From assembly GCA_015487495.1 (NCBI GenBank), contig WFPP01000009.1, forward strand, positions 1-33,868: DNA of 33,868 nucleotides, written 5' to 3'. A program made the position numbers and the translations under genes. Below, one piece after another: positions 1-10,086 of the stretch (its first letter is position 1; every line of letters begins with the position of its first letter). The DNA comes from Thiomicrorhabdus sp. (GTDB taxonomy: Bacteria > Pseudomonadota > Gammaproteobacteria > Thiomicrospirales > Thiomicrospiraceae). A model generated the notes under the pieces. It searched no databases and was not told the DNA's origin. It saw only the letters and a program-made list of their open reading frames with translations.

Positions 1-2
1 CG

Positions 3-119
3 GTAGAACAAGCTCAAATGGTGATGGATAGACTGAATAACCGCCCTCGAAAAACTCGAGGAGGAAAAACACCTAATGAACTATTTATGGGGCTACAAGT
101 GGATTTACTTGTAGCATAA
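3..119 (+). pseudogene. 3' end of an IS30-family transposase gene (cut by window edge)
   Basis: Frame 3 is open from the window edge to a TAA and encodes 38 residues, including RLNNRPRKTRGGKTPNELF. The block 'LN.RPRK..G..TP.E.F' is the typical C-terminus of IS30-family DDE transposases, which cut and join insertion-sequence ends. Only this tail is visible, so whether the full gene is intact or a remnant cannot be judged; 'pseudogene' here means partial. The bases just after the stop (about 122-153, with TTATTACTTGAATCTGCG) resemble the terminal inverted repeat expected at an IS30 end. Confidence 0.72.
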
Positions 120-490
120 TTTAGAAATTGCAGTTATTACTTGAATCTGCGTAAAGCAATCTAAGCAATAGTGCGTGTTTACTGGTATTGTTAGAAACGC
201 CGCAAGGTTTGCATGGTGTATAAAATATAAAAAGAGGTGTTGCTACTTCTGGAAGCCGACTAACGAATTAAGGGCATTGTTTATACGGCGTAACAATGGA
301 AGAAACCCCAGTAATCAGAGTTTTTATTAATGAGTTTTTTAAGATTTTTTATGGGTATATTGATTTATTAATCGCTCAATATTTGAAATAAGGAGTAGCT
401 GTTTTGATAAACTGGCGATATGTTTTTTTAAAAAGCTTGTTTATAGCTTCCTTAATATGGGTTAGGTAAACCAAACGGAGTGACGACGAT
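120..490. other. Non-coding stretch between IS30 end and the PAS-GGDEF-EAL gene
   Basis: No convincing ORF on either strand. The left part probably holds the terminal inverted repeat of the IS30 element (about 122-153). A TAATCAGAG motif at about 316-324 resembles half of the dispersed repeat described elsewhere in the window. The last bases carry a plausible ribosome binding site (GGAG, 477-480) for the next gene. I see no clear promoter, tRNA or riboswitch. Confidence 0.5.
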
Positions 491-2200
491 ATGTTAACAG
501 ATGGCTCGCAGCAAAAAGTAACCTCACTTACCTGCCAGTTAGCACAAAAAGCCATAGAGAATGCACGTGAAGCGGTTGTATTTACCAACGATAAAGGTTT
601 GATTGTCGATGTTAATGAGGCATATATGCTTATTACTGGTTATCAGCGAGAAGAGTTAATCGGTAAAAATCCTAATGTATTAAAGTCTGGTCGACATGAT
701 CGAGCTTTTTATCAAGAGATGTGGCGTCAAATTAAAGAGTTTGGGTCTTGGAGTGGTGAAGTTTGGGATAGGCGCAAAAATGGAGAAATTTACCCTAAAT
801 GGCTTATTATTAATGCCATAGCCAGTGAAGACGGTATTACAACAGGGTATGTCGGTATTTTCAGCGACTTGTCTGAGCAAAAAAAAGCAGAGAAAAAACT
901 TGAAGATTTATCTTTTTATGACTCGTTAACGCATTTGCCAAATCGGGTGCTGTTTCGAGACCGTTTATCTGTTGGTATTTCAATTGCCAAACGAGATAAG
1001 CATCAATTAGCGGTACTGTTAATTGATTTAGACCGCTTTAAAATTATTAATGACTCCTTGGGGCATAATGTTGGAGATGAATTGCTCGAGATGATTGCAC
1101 AGCGGTTTTTAACTTTAGGTCGAGAATCAGATACTGTTGCACGCTTAGGGGGAGATGAGTTTGCCGTTTTATTACCAGAGTTAAGTCATGCAGAAGATGC
1201 CTCCGTAGTGGCACAAAATTTTATTGACTCACTTCAGGAACCTTTTTGTTTGGAAGGGCATTGCATTAATATTGGTACCAGTATTGGTATTTCGATTTTT
1301 CCATGTGATGGCGTGGATGTAGATGGGCTGATTAAGCATGCCGAACTGGCCTTATATAAAGCAAAAGAACACGGGCGAAATCATTATCAGTATTTTAGCC
1401 AAGAGTTGCAAGAAGCAGTCAATGACCAGTTGGAAATGGAAGATGAAATGCGTCAGGCCATTTTAAATCAACAATTTACTCTGTTTTATCAACCTAAAAT
1501 TTCTTTAACGACCAATAAAATAACAGGAATGGAGGCATTAGTTCGTTGGGTTCACCCTGAAAAAGGTTTGATTCCGCCAGATAAATTTATTCCATTAGCA
1601 GAAGAAACAGGGTTGATGATCCCCCTAGGAGAATGGATTCTTGAAACGGCTTGTCGTGAAACCGCTGACTGGTCAAAGAGATTTGATGATTCTTTGGTTG
1701 TGGCAATCAATTTATCTGCCAAGCAATTTCAATCAGCAGGGTTATTGGAGTTGATTGAAAAAATATTAAATAAATACCAGCTACGGGCTAAAAATATTGA
1801 GCTTGAAATTACTGAAAGCTGTGTTATGGAGGACGTGAAGGGCGCTTTAAAAACAATGAAGGCCTTTAGAAAGCATGGGCTGAAATTAGCCATTGATGAT
1901 TTTGGAACGGGTTATTCCTCTTTGAGCTATTTAAAAAATTTTCCAATCAGTACTTTAAAAATTGACCGTTCTTTTGTAATGGAACTGACTTCTGACTCAG
2001 ACGATGCCGCTATTGTTGAAGTCATTATTTTATTAGCTAGAAAACTTGGGTTAGACGTCGTAGCAGAAGGCGTTGAAACAGAAGCACAGCTTGAATTTTT
2101 AAGGGAGCAATGTTGTCAATATGTACAAGGTTATTTTTTAAGTCGTCCTTTACCAGCAGAAGAGTTTGAGCTCTTTTTACAAAAAAATATTGATTTTTAA
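491..2200 (+). CDS. PAS-GGDEF-EAL cyclic-di-GMP signalling protein
   Basis: This 569-residue protein probably makes and/or breaks cyclic-di-GMP in response to a signal sensed by its PAS domain. Order: PAS about 18-130 (with ITGYQREELIGKNPNVLKSG), GGDEF about 135-300, EAL about 315-565. The cyclase signature GGDEF is intact at residues 220-224, and an inhibitory I-site RxxD (RESD, 211-214) lies exactly five residues before it. The phosphodiesterase domain keeps EAL (348-350), NLSAKQF, ELEITES, the DDFGTGYSS loop, KIDRSFV and VAEGVET, so both activities look possible. No membrane segments or signal peptide, so it should be cytosolic. It is monocistronic, and GGAG at 477-480 supports the ATG at 491. 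Which activity dominates cannot be read from sequence. Confidence 0.93.
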   Translation: MLTDGSQQKVTSLTCQLAQKAIENAREAVVFTNDKGLIVDVNEAYMLITGYQREELIGKNPNVLKSGRHDRAFYQEMWRQIKEFGSWSGEVWDRRKNGEIYPKWLIINAIASEDGITTGYVGIFSDLSEQKKAEKKLEDLSFYDSLTHLPNRVLFRDRLSVGISIAKRDKHQLAVLLIDLDRFKIINDSLGHNVGDELLEMIAQRFLTLGRESDTVARLGGDEFAVLLPELSHAEDASVVAQNFIDSLQEPFCLEGHCINIGTSIGISIFPCDGVDVDGLIKHAELALYKAKEHGRNHYQYFSQELQEAVNDQLEMEDEMRQAILNQQFTLFYQPKISLTTNKITGMEALVRWVHPEKGLIPPDKFIPLAEETGLMIPLGEWILETACRETADWSKRFDDSLVVAINLSAKQFQSAGLLELIEKILNKYQLRAKNIELEITESCVMEDVKGALKTMKAFRKHGLKLAIDDFGTGYSSLSYLKNFPISTLKIDRSFVMELTSDSDDAAIVEVIILLARKLGLDVVAEGVETEAQLEFLREQCCQYVQGYFLSRPLPAEEFELFLQKNIDF

Positions 2201-2344
2201 TTAATATTGATAGTGCCTTTCATGATATCAGAGCCAAGTCTGTAAGGCGTTTCTGATTAAATCACGAATGAGGTCAAAAAATTTTAAATTTTTGTTAACT
2301 TTTATGTGCATTGGCCGATACCCAGTATTAGAGGTACCCAATTT

Positions 2345-2962
2345 ATGCATAATTCTAAACCTATTTCACCTTCTGCACGTTATTTTATCAAGCGACTTGA
2401 GAAGCGCTCCCAAGAAATTCAACGCGCATTATCATTAGAAAAATTAGCCCATCAAGAGATTCCTTTTGATGAGATCGATCTGTTTTTTAAACAGATGATG
2501 TCTCAAAATATTTTTATTTATACTGTTGGACAAAATGGCAAGCGAGAATCCACTATTTTGGCAAAAGCAGTGTTTAGTATGAGTCAGGTGATTCGTATTT
2601 TTTACAGCACCAGTTTTGATGATGAAAATACAGGATTTATTCGCATTCAAGCAGATAAAAATAAACAAGTAATTGTTGTAGAAAGGTTGCATGGGATTCG
2701 GCCACGGCCTGAAATACTATATAGTAGCCGAGATCAATGCCATGTGATTCGCTTTCTTATTCGTTGGTTATTGCGCCGAATTGATTGGGATAAAACCAAG
2801 CTTGCAAATCTGGAGCTTTATCGTCGTTATCATCAAGAGCTTCAGGAAGAAGCAGAGGCTAAAATGAACGCCGCTTTACTTCAACAAGAGCAAGAGCGGG
2901 TACAGCGTGACTATGAAGAGCATATGAAAAATCAGGCACGGCGTAAAAAGATAAGATCGTAG
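2345..2962 (+). CDS. Hypothetical protein with basic/glutamine-rich coiled-coil C-terminus
   Basis: I do not recognise this family. The frame is open from a GTG at 2306, but the ATG at 2345 is preferred because GAGG (2331-2334) sits 10 bases before it; this gives 205 residues. The N-terminal half is a mixed globular region (VIRIFYSTSFDDENTGFIRI, then RLHGIRPRPEILY). After a tryptophan-containing segment (FLIRWLLRRIDWDKTKL), roughly the last 55 residues are a charged helix rich in E, Q and R, ending in a basic tail (QARRKKIRS), likely a coiled coil. There is no signal peptide. It stands alone between the cyclic-di-GMP protein and the convergent ispB, which gives no functional clue. Confidence 0.72.
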   Translation: MHNSKPISPSARYFIKRLEKRSQEIQRALSLEKLAHQEIPFDEIDLFFKQMMSQNIFIYTVGQNGKRESTILAKAVFSMSQVIRIFYSTSFDDENTGFIRIQADKNKQVIVVERLHGIRPRPEILYSSRDQCHVIRFLIRWLLRRIDWDKTKLANLELYRRYHQELQEEAEAKMNAALLQQEQERVQRDYEEHMKNQARRKKIRS

Positions 2963-3003
2963 TTTATTTGTAAACGTTTTTTTAAATATGCATTTGTATT
3001 CGT

Positions 3004-3969
3004 TTAGCGGGAGCGGTTAACCGCCAAATCTGCTAAGGCGCATAAAGCGGTTTTCAGGGCACTGTTTGCAAGTGGTGCTAAGGCCTCTTTTGCCAGCTTT
3101 GCTTCGGTGCATGCAATTTGTTTTGTGTACTCAATGGCGCCAGAGTGCTGGATAATTTGAGTCACTTCTGACAAAAGAGCTGAGCCTTCGGACTTGATTG
3201 CTCGACGAATAATGGATTTTTCATCTTCTGTACCATGTTCTAGGCCATAGATAAGAGGCAACGTTGGTTTGCCTTCTGAAAGGTCATCCCCAACATTTTT
3301 TCCTAATTCTTCCTCATTTGCCGTGTAATCCAACACATCATCGATTAATTGAAAAGCCGCTCCTAGGTGGCGTCCATACGCAATAAAGGCTGTTTCCAAT
3401 TCTGGCTTATTTGCTAAAATAGGCCCCATTTGAGCCGCGGCTTCAAATAATTTAGCTGTTTTTCGATGAATGACTTCCATATAGCGTTCTTTGGTTGTGC
3501 TGGCATCATGACAGTTTAAAAGCTGTAAAACTTCTCCTTCTGCAATGACATTGGTTGCTTCAGACATTACCTGCATAATACGAATATTTCCGGGTTCAAC
3601 CATCATTTCAAATGATCTGGAGTAGAGAAAGTCACCAACTAATACACTGGCTGCATTTCCCCAGACTTCATTAGCTGTTTTATTGCCCCGTCGAGTGTCT
3701 GATTCATCAACCACGTCATCATGCAACAAAGTGGAGGTATGAATGAATTCAATGACAGCAGCCATTAAACAATGTTCTGACCCTTGATAGCCACACGCAC
3801 GAGCGGAGAGAAGAACCAACAGTGGGCGTAATCGTTTTCCCCCGCTACTAATAATATAGTGCCCAATTTGATTAATGAGAACAACATCTGAAGCAAGGCG
3901 CTTAAGAATGAGTTGGTCAACCGCTCGAATGTCATGTTGAATAAGGTTCTGAATGTCGGATAGAGTCAT
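3004..3969 (-). CDS. ispB: Polyprenyl diphosphate synthase (octaprenyl type)
   Basis: Extends farnesyl diphosphate with isopentenyl units to make the side chain of ubiquinone (octaprenyl in most gammaproteobacteria). It shows GGKRLRPLL, the first aspartate-rich motif in LLHDDVVDESDTRRG, and the second in LIDDVLDY followed by GKNVGDDLSEGKPTLPLIY. The frame opens further upstream at 4032, but the extra 21 residues (hydrophobic, LLLFFLW) have no counterpart in the family. Starting at 3969 (MTLSDIQ) gives 321 residues, close to the 323 of E. coli IspB. No strong Shine-Dalgarno is visible at either start, so this choice rests on family length. As in many gammaproteobacteria it is divergent from rplU-rpmA. 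The exact chain length of the product cannot be told from sequence. Confidence 0.93.
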   Translation of the reverse strand: MTLSDIQNLIQHDIRAVDQLILKRLASDVVLINQIGHYIISSGGKRLRPLLVLLSARACGYQGSEHCLMAAVIEFIHTSTLLHDDVVDESDTRRGNKTANEVWGNAASVLVGDFLYSRSFEMMVEPGNIRIMQVMSEATNVIAEGEVLQLLNCHDASTTKERYMEVIHRKTAKLFEAAAQMGPILANKPELETAFIAYGRHLGAAFQLIDDVLDYTANEEELGKNVGDDLSEGKPTLPLIYGLEHGTEDEKSIIRRAIKSEGSALLSEVTQIIQHSGAIEYTKQIACTEAKLAKEALAPLANSALKTALCALADLAVNRSR

Positions 3970-4326
3970 TAGATAAAGCGTTCTTGGCCATAGGAAAAAA
4001 AGTAAAAGAGCAATTTTAGTATGAATATCCAAATGAAGCTAGTGTTTTCCTAAATGGTTAATATTTAAAAAACGTTTAGGATTGTTTTGCTTAAAGCTCA
4101 TTTTAGAGAAGGCTGGCACCATACTTTAATGTTGTTTTGTTGAAGTAAGTCTGAAGTAAGGTAGGAAAATATTTTGGGCTGTTTTGAATTGAAAAAAATT
4201 CCCCCCCTCTGTTTTTTTTGAATTTAAAATGAGGCTTGGTTTGAGTGCTTTTTTATTTGAAATACTGTTTGGTATAGCTGTTTGGCATACTTTGGCATAT
4301 AGGGGGGATAAAAAATAGAATTTATT

Positions 4327-4355
4327 TTGACCTCGATGTAAAAAGTCTATATAAT
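4327..4355 (+). promoter_or_regulatory. sigma70-type promoter of rplU-rpmA
   Basis: TTGACC (4327-4332), a 17-base spacer and TATAAT (4350-4355): a near-perfect sigma70 promoter placing transcription start at about 4361-4363, about 100 bases before rplU. This strength suits a ribosomal protein operon. Confidence 0.85.
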
Positions 4356-4360
4356 TCCGC

Positions 4361-4425
4361 CTTTGTCGTGATTGGCGATTGTAGGTATATTAAAAAGACT
4401 TTTTTTGTGTCCCTATCACGCAAAG
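4361..4425 (+). promoter_or_regulatory. Stem-loop in the rplU mRNA leader
   Basis: The first bases of the predicted transcript, CTTTGTCGTGAT (4361-4372), pair with ATCACGCAAAG (4415-4425), leaving one bulged T. Inside the loop, AAAAAGACTTTTTTT (about 4393-4407) can form a small AT hairpin. The structure lies between the promoter and the ribosome binding site (GGGAGAAG). It may be a regulatory leader, for example autoregulatory, but that role is inference; leaders of L21 operons are known in other bacteria. Confidence 0.5.
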
Positions 4426-4464
4426 GTCTCATAAAACAGAATTTTAGAATCCGGGAGAAGTTCC

Positions 4465-4779
4465 ATGTATGCGGTAATTAAAACCGGTGGTAAGCAGTAT
4501 AGAGTTCGAGAAGGTCAAGTATTACGTGTTGAGTCTTTGAATGCTGAAGCAGGTGATGCGATAGAATTTGATGAAGTATTGATGGTAGGTGAGGGAGCTG
4601 ATATTAAAGTCGGTACCCCCATTGTTGAAGGTGCTAAAGTTTCCGCAACGGTTGAATCAAACGGTCGTGGTAAGAAAGTGACTATCATCAAGTTCCGTCG
4701 TCGTAAGAACAGATCGAAAACTAAGCAAGGCCACCGCCAAAACTATACCGAAGTTAAAATCGGTAAAATTTCAGCTTAA
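4465..4779 (+). CDS. rplU: 50S ribosomal protein L21
   Basis: Structural protein of the large ribosomal subunit that binds 23S rRNA. The 104-residue product opens with [14 protein letters not shown] and carries the conserved basic block [17 protein letters not shown] near the C-terminus, matching the family in length (103 in E. coli). A GGGAGAAG Shine-Dalgarno precedes the ATG. It is the first gene of an operon with rpmA 69 bases downstream, transcribed from a strong promoter with a structured leader. Confidence 0.98.
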   Translation: MYAVIKTGGKQYRVREGQVLRVESLNAEAGDAIEFDEVLMVGEGADIKVGTPIVEGAKVSATVESNGRGKKVTIIKFRRRKNRSKTKQGHRQNYTEVKIGKISA

Positions 4780-4848
4780 TCTCAATTGAATTTCAAGCCG
4801 TCGTTATTTCTGAACAGGGAATAACACGGTGAATAAAAGGACAACACC

Positions 4849-5106
4849 ATGGCTCATAAAAAAGCAGCAGGTAGTACTAAAAACGGTCGTGATTCCAATG
4901 CCAAACGCCTTGGCGTTAAGGTATTTGGTGGTCAAGCAGTTTCAGCTGGTAGCATCATTGTTCGTCAACGTGGCACTAAATTTCATCCTGGTGAAAATGT
5001 TGGTCGCGGTAAAGACGATACTTTGTTCGCAAAAGCAGACGGTGCGGTTGCATTTGTATCAAAAGGTAAGCCATTGCGTACTTACGTAACGATTGTTTCT
5101 GAATAA
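4849..5106 (+). CDS. rpmA: 50S ribosomal protein L27
   Basis: Large-subunit protein whose N-terminus reaches the peptidyl transferase centre. The 85-residue product begins [16 protein letters not shown] and continues [32 protein letters not shown], all diagnostic (that last block is given here only by its ends: [10 protein letters not shown] and [10 protein letters not shown]). It starts directly with MAHKK, so there is no Firmicutes-type cleaved N-terminal extension. AGGA lies upstream of the ATG. It is second gene of the rplU operon, which is closed by a strong terminator 25 bases after the stop. Confidence 0.98.
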   Translation: MAHKKAAGSTKNGRDSNAKRLGVKVFGGQAVSAGSIIVRQRGTKFHPGENVGRGKDDTLFAKADGAVAFVSKGKPLRTYVTIVSE

Positions 5107-5131
5107 ACATTCGTTTTTCGATTTACCTAAG

Positions 5132-5159
5132 AAAACGCCCCGCCTTGACGGGGCGTTTT
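5132..5159 (+). terminator. Intrinsic terminator of rplU-rpmA
   Basis: AAAACGCCCC (5132-5141) pairs perfectly with GGGGCGTTTT (5150-5159) around an 8-base loop, and the T-tract runs on to 5160. This is a textbook rho-independent terminator just after rpmA. Confidence 0.93.
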
Positions 5160-5311
5160 TGTTTGTTAAAACGCTTTTTCTGGTATTTGTAGCAAGGATT
5201 AAATTGCTTGAAGTTCTGTGGGGTGTTAAGGCAAATGATATGAAGCCATGTCTAGACCTTGCAAAGGCATTTAACGCCGAGATGAATAAAATGGCTTGAA
5301 GACTCACAGAA

Positions 5312-5343
5312 CTTTAAGGAATTTATTCAGAGTTTCCTTAAAG
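5312..5343. repeat. Dispersed repeat copy forming a hairpin before obgE
   Basis: CTTTAAGGAA (5312-5321) pairs perfectly with TTCCTTAAAG (5334-5343). The 12-base loop contains TTATTCAGAG, so the segment carries the family core (reverse complement of TTAAGGAAACTCTGAATAA). It sits 39 bases before obgE and would lie in its leader if transcription begins upstream. Confidence 0.65.
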
Positions 5344-5381
5344 GCCAATGTAATACAACGTTTTTCAGGAGTAAAAAATAG

Positions 5382-6452
<1,071 letters not shown>

Positions 6453-6503
6453 TATGGCAATGAGTATGTATTTTCAATGGGTTGTATTGATAGCAGGGTC
6501 AAA

Positions 6504-7628
6504 ATGAATCGTTTGGAGTTAAAAAAAACAAAACGTTGGGTCATTAAAATTGGTAGTTCGTTATTAACGGATGATGGGAGAGGGCTAAACCGAGTTGCGC
6601 TAGGTCAATGGGTTGCACAAATGACATTTCTTAAGCGCCAGGGTGTTGAGGTCGTTCTGGTTTCATCAGGCTCTATTGCAGAGGGTATGACCCGTTTGGG
6701 CTGGACAAAACGGCCAACGGTATTGAATGAGTTGCAGGCAGCGGCGGCAGTCGGTCAAATGGGGCTGATTCAGGCATATGAATCGCAATTTTCAGTGTTT
6801 GACTTGCATACAGCGCAAATTCTAATGACTCATGATGATTTATCCAATCGTGAGCGTTATTTAAATGTGAAAAGTACAATTCAAACATTGCTTGAATATG
6901 GGGTTGTTCCTATTATTAATGAAAATGATACGGTGGTAACGGATGAAATCTGTTTTGGTGATAATGATACATTAGCCGCCCTGACGGCCAATTTAATTTC
7001 GGCTGATATACTGGTGATTTTGACTGACCAAAAAGGATTATATACAGCCAATCCACGCAATAACCCTAATGCTTCTTTAATTCAAGAAATAGAAGTAAGT
7101 AGCCAGTCTATTGAAAGTATGGCCAGTTCGAAAGGAGGTGCGCTGGGAAAAGGGGGGATGTATACCAAAGTGATGGCTGCAAAACGTGCTGCACGTTCGG
7201 GCACGACTACACTAATTGCGTCTGGCCATGAAAAAAATATTTTATCGAGGTTGTTTAAGGGTGAAAAACTTGGGACATTGCTTGTTCCTGATTTAGAGCC
7301 ATTTACAGCACACCAACAATGGTTGGCGAGTCATTTACAGGTAAAAGGTTCTTTTGTTCTGGACGATATTGCGGTAAAAAAATTATCCCAGTTTGGAGGG
7401 AGTTTATTGCCTGTTGATGTGCTGTCTCAGAAAGGTGAGTTTCGAAGAGGGGAAATGGTCGTGTGTTATGATCAAAAAGGGCGTGATGTCGCACGGGGGT
7501 TGGTGAACTATTCATTTGAAGAGTCGGTTAAGCTGTTGGGCAAATCGAATAGTCAAATTATTGATTTAATTGGGTATTTGAGAGAAGACTCACTTATCCA
7601 TAGAGACAATATGGTTTTTACAAAATAA
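6504..7628 (+). CDS. proB: Glutamate 5-kinase
   Basis: Catalyses the first step of proline synthesis, ATP-dependent phosphorylation of glutamate, and is usually feedback-inhibited by proline. The amino acid kinase domain (about 1-255) shows [51 protein letters not shown] and GKGGMYTKV; a C-terminal PUA domain (about 275-370) is present. The frame is open from 6477, but the ATG at 6504 (MNRLELKK) is preferred because GCAGGG lies 5-6 bases ahead and the length, 374 residues, fits the family (367 in E. coli). proA is not in the window. The obgE-proB order is common in gammaproteobacteria and the 51-base gap allows cotranscription. Confidence 0.95.
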   Translation: MNRLELKKTKRWVIKIGSSLLTDDGRGLNRVALGQWVAQMTFLKRQGVEVVLVSSGSIAEGMTRLGWTKRPTVLNELQAAAAVGQMGLIQAYESQFSVFDLHTAQILMTHDDLSNRERYLNVKSTIQTLLEYGVVPIINENDTVVTDEICFGDNDTLAALTANLISADILVILTDQKGLYTANPRNNPNASLIQEIEVSSQSIESMASSKGGALGKGGMYTKVMAAKRAARSGTTTLIASGHEKNILSRLFKGEKLGTLLVPDLEPFTAHQQWLASHLQVKGSFVLDDIAVKKLSQFGGSLLPVDVLSQKGEFRRGEMVVCYDQKGRDVARGLVNYSFEESVKLLGKSNSQIIDLIGYLREDSLIHRDNMVFTK

Positions 7629-7806
7629 AAGGTTTATGTAAATTCTTCTGATGTTTTATGGGAGAAACTTCTTTTTATTGATTTAAAAATCCCCCCCCTT
7701 TTTTTTCTTTACAATTATCTGTTTGTCTAAAGATTATTTTTTTGTGATTTTAAATTTGAAAAATATTCAAAATACTTGAAAAATTTAAAATCATCCCCTA
7801 TTTAAG

Positions 7807-7834
7807 TTGACAGTTGCGTTTAGATGACTAAAAT
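7807..7834 (+). promoter_or_regulatory. sigma70-type promoter of groESL
   Basis: TTGACA (7807-7812), a 16-base spacer and TAAAAT (7829-7834). Transcription should start around 7841, inside the CIRCE operator just downstream. I see no obvious sigma32-type heat-shock promoter. Confidence 0.75.
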
Positions 7835-7836
7835 CT

Positions 7837-7863
7837 TTAGCACTCTAGTAAAGAGAGTGCTAA
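7837..7863. promoter_or_regulatory. CIRCE operator (HrcA binding site)
   Basis: TTAGCACTC (7837-7845), nine bases, GAGTGCTAA (7855-7863): an exact match to the CIRCE inverted repeat, which is bound by the heat-shock repressor HrcA. It overlaps the predicted groESL start site, so bound HrcA should block transcription, and the transcribed repeat may also affect mRNA stability. hrcA itself is not in the window. Confidence 0.95.
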
Positions 7864-7870
7864 TTGCATG

Positions 7871-7890
7871 CTTATTCAGAGGTTCCTTAA
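7871..7890. repeat. Dispersed repeat copy in the groES leader
   Basis: CTTATTCAGAGGTTCCTTAA, an exact 20-base match to 25917-25936 upstream of nfo and close to the other family copies. It lies eight bases after the CIRCE operator, inside the predicted groES 5' untranslated region. Confidence 0.75.
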
Positions 7891-7957
7891 GGGACTTCTT
7901 CAAAGCTTCCTTAAGCAGAGGCTCTTTGTATTTAAATTAATTTGTTTAGGAGAAACT

Positions 7958-8248
7958 ATGAACATTAAACCATTACAAGATCGCGTAGTGATTCGCCGTG
8001 TTGAAGAAGAAAAAGAGTCAGCAGGTGGTATTTTGTTACCAGGTTCTGCACAAGAAAAACAAAACATTGGTGAGGTGTTGGCGGTTGGCCCAGGTAAGGC
8101 GTCTACAGCAGGCACATTGATTGAAATGACGGTTAAGCCAGGAGATAAAGTGGTTTTTGGTCAGTACTCGGGTCAAGAGATCAAAGACAACACTGGAGAA
8201 ACGTTCACGGTAATGCGTGAAGACGATATCGTCGCAATTATTGATTAA
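7958..8248 (+). CDS. groES: Co-chaperonin GroES
   Basis: Heptameric lid of the GroEL folding chamber in the cytosol. The product starts MNIKPLQDRVVIRRVEEE, has the mobile-loop region ESAGGILLPGSAQEK, and ends EDDIVAIID: 96 residues, the usual length. The open frame extends 30 codons upstream to 7868, but the real start is the ATG at 7958, preceded by TTAGGAGAAAC with an ideal Shine-Dalgarno. It is first gene of groES-groEL, controlled by the promoter and CIRCE operator about 95 bases upstream, so induction on heat or misfolded-protein stress by HrcA release is expected. Confidence 0.97.
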   Translation: MNIKPLQDRVVIRRVEEEKESAGGILLPGSAQEKQNIGEVLAVGPGKASTAGTLIEMTVKPGDKVVFGQYSGQEIKDNTGETFTVMREDDIVAIID

Positions 8249-8292
8249 CTTCGCCCCTTGTTTAAAAAGGCAGAGTATTTTAAAAAAATTAA

Positions 8293-9942
<1,650 letters not shown>

Positions 9943-10001
9943 ATCATACTGAGTCATGGTTCCGTTAGGGATTATCTAAATGGTTATTTAATTCCTGACC
10001 T

Positions 10002-10039
10002 ACAACAAAAAAGCCCGTTTTTACGGGCTTTTTTGTTGT
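10002..10039. terminator. Intrinsic terminator of groESL
   Basis: A perfect 17-bp stem: ACAACAAAAAAGCCCGT (10002-10018) pairs with its complement at 10023-10039 around TTTT. The right arm contains a T-run (10029-10034), as expected after groEL. The A/T symmetry would let it work in both directions. Confidence 0.93.
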
Positions 10040-10086
10040 GGAAAGCCAGGAATTGGGTAGAATTAATAAATTGCATAGGGGGCGTT

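Larger units (their letters stand above)
3970..4464. other. Divergent intergenic region ispB / rplU
   Basis: About 495 bp without a gene. It holds the rplU promoter (4327-4355) and the structured rplU leader (4361-4464). Farther left are homopolymer tracts: seven C followed by a T-rich stretch at about 4201-4220, and six G at about 4312-4317. No ORF in this stretch looks like a real protein. Confidence 0.6.
7629..7957. other. Intergenic region proB / groES
   Basis: About 330 bp. It begins with an AT-rich stretch carrying eight C followed by eight T (about 7691-7706). The groESL promoter and CIRCE operator follow (7807-7863), then a copy of the dispersed repeat (7871-7890) and a GCTT/AAGC mini-hairpin inside the groES leader. 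The frame that reads through this leader into groES from 7868 is an upstream extension, not a longer GroES. Confidence 0.7.

Noticed and set aside
5093-5299. A 68-codon plus-strand ORF after rpmA
   Set aside because: It contains the rplU-rpmA terminator, overlaps the end of rpmA, has no ribosome binding site and no protein-like composition.
7868-7957. N-terminal extension of GroES
   Set aside because: The extension reads through the leader and the dispersed repeat; the ATG at 7958 has the Shine-Dalgarno and gives the family's exact start and length.
10033-10086. Longer start for the HerA-like ATPase
   Set aside because: It would begin inside the groESL terminator stem; the ATG at 10087 has AGGGGG upstream.
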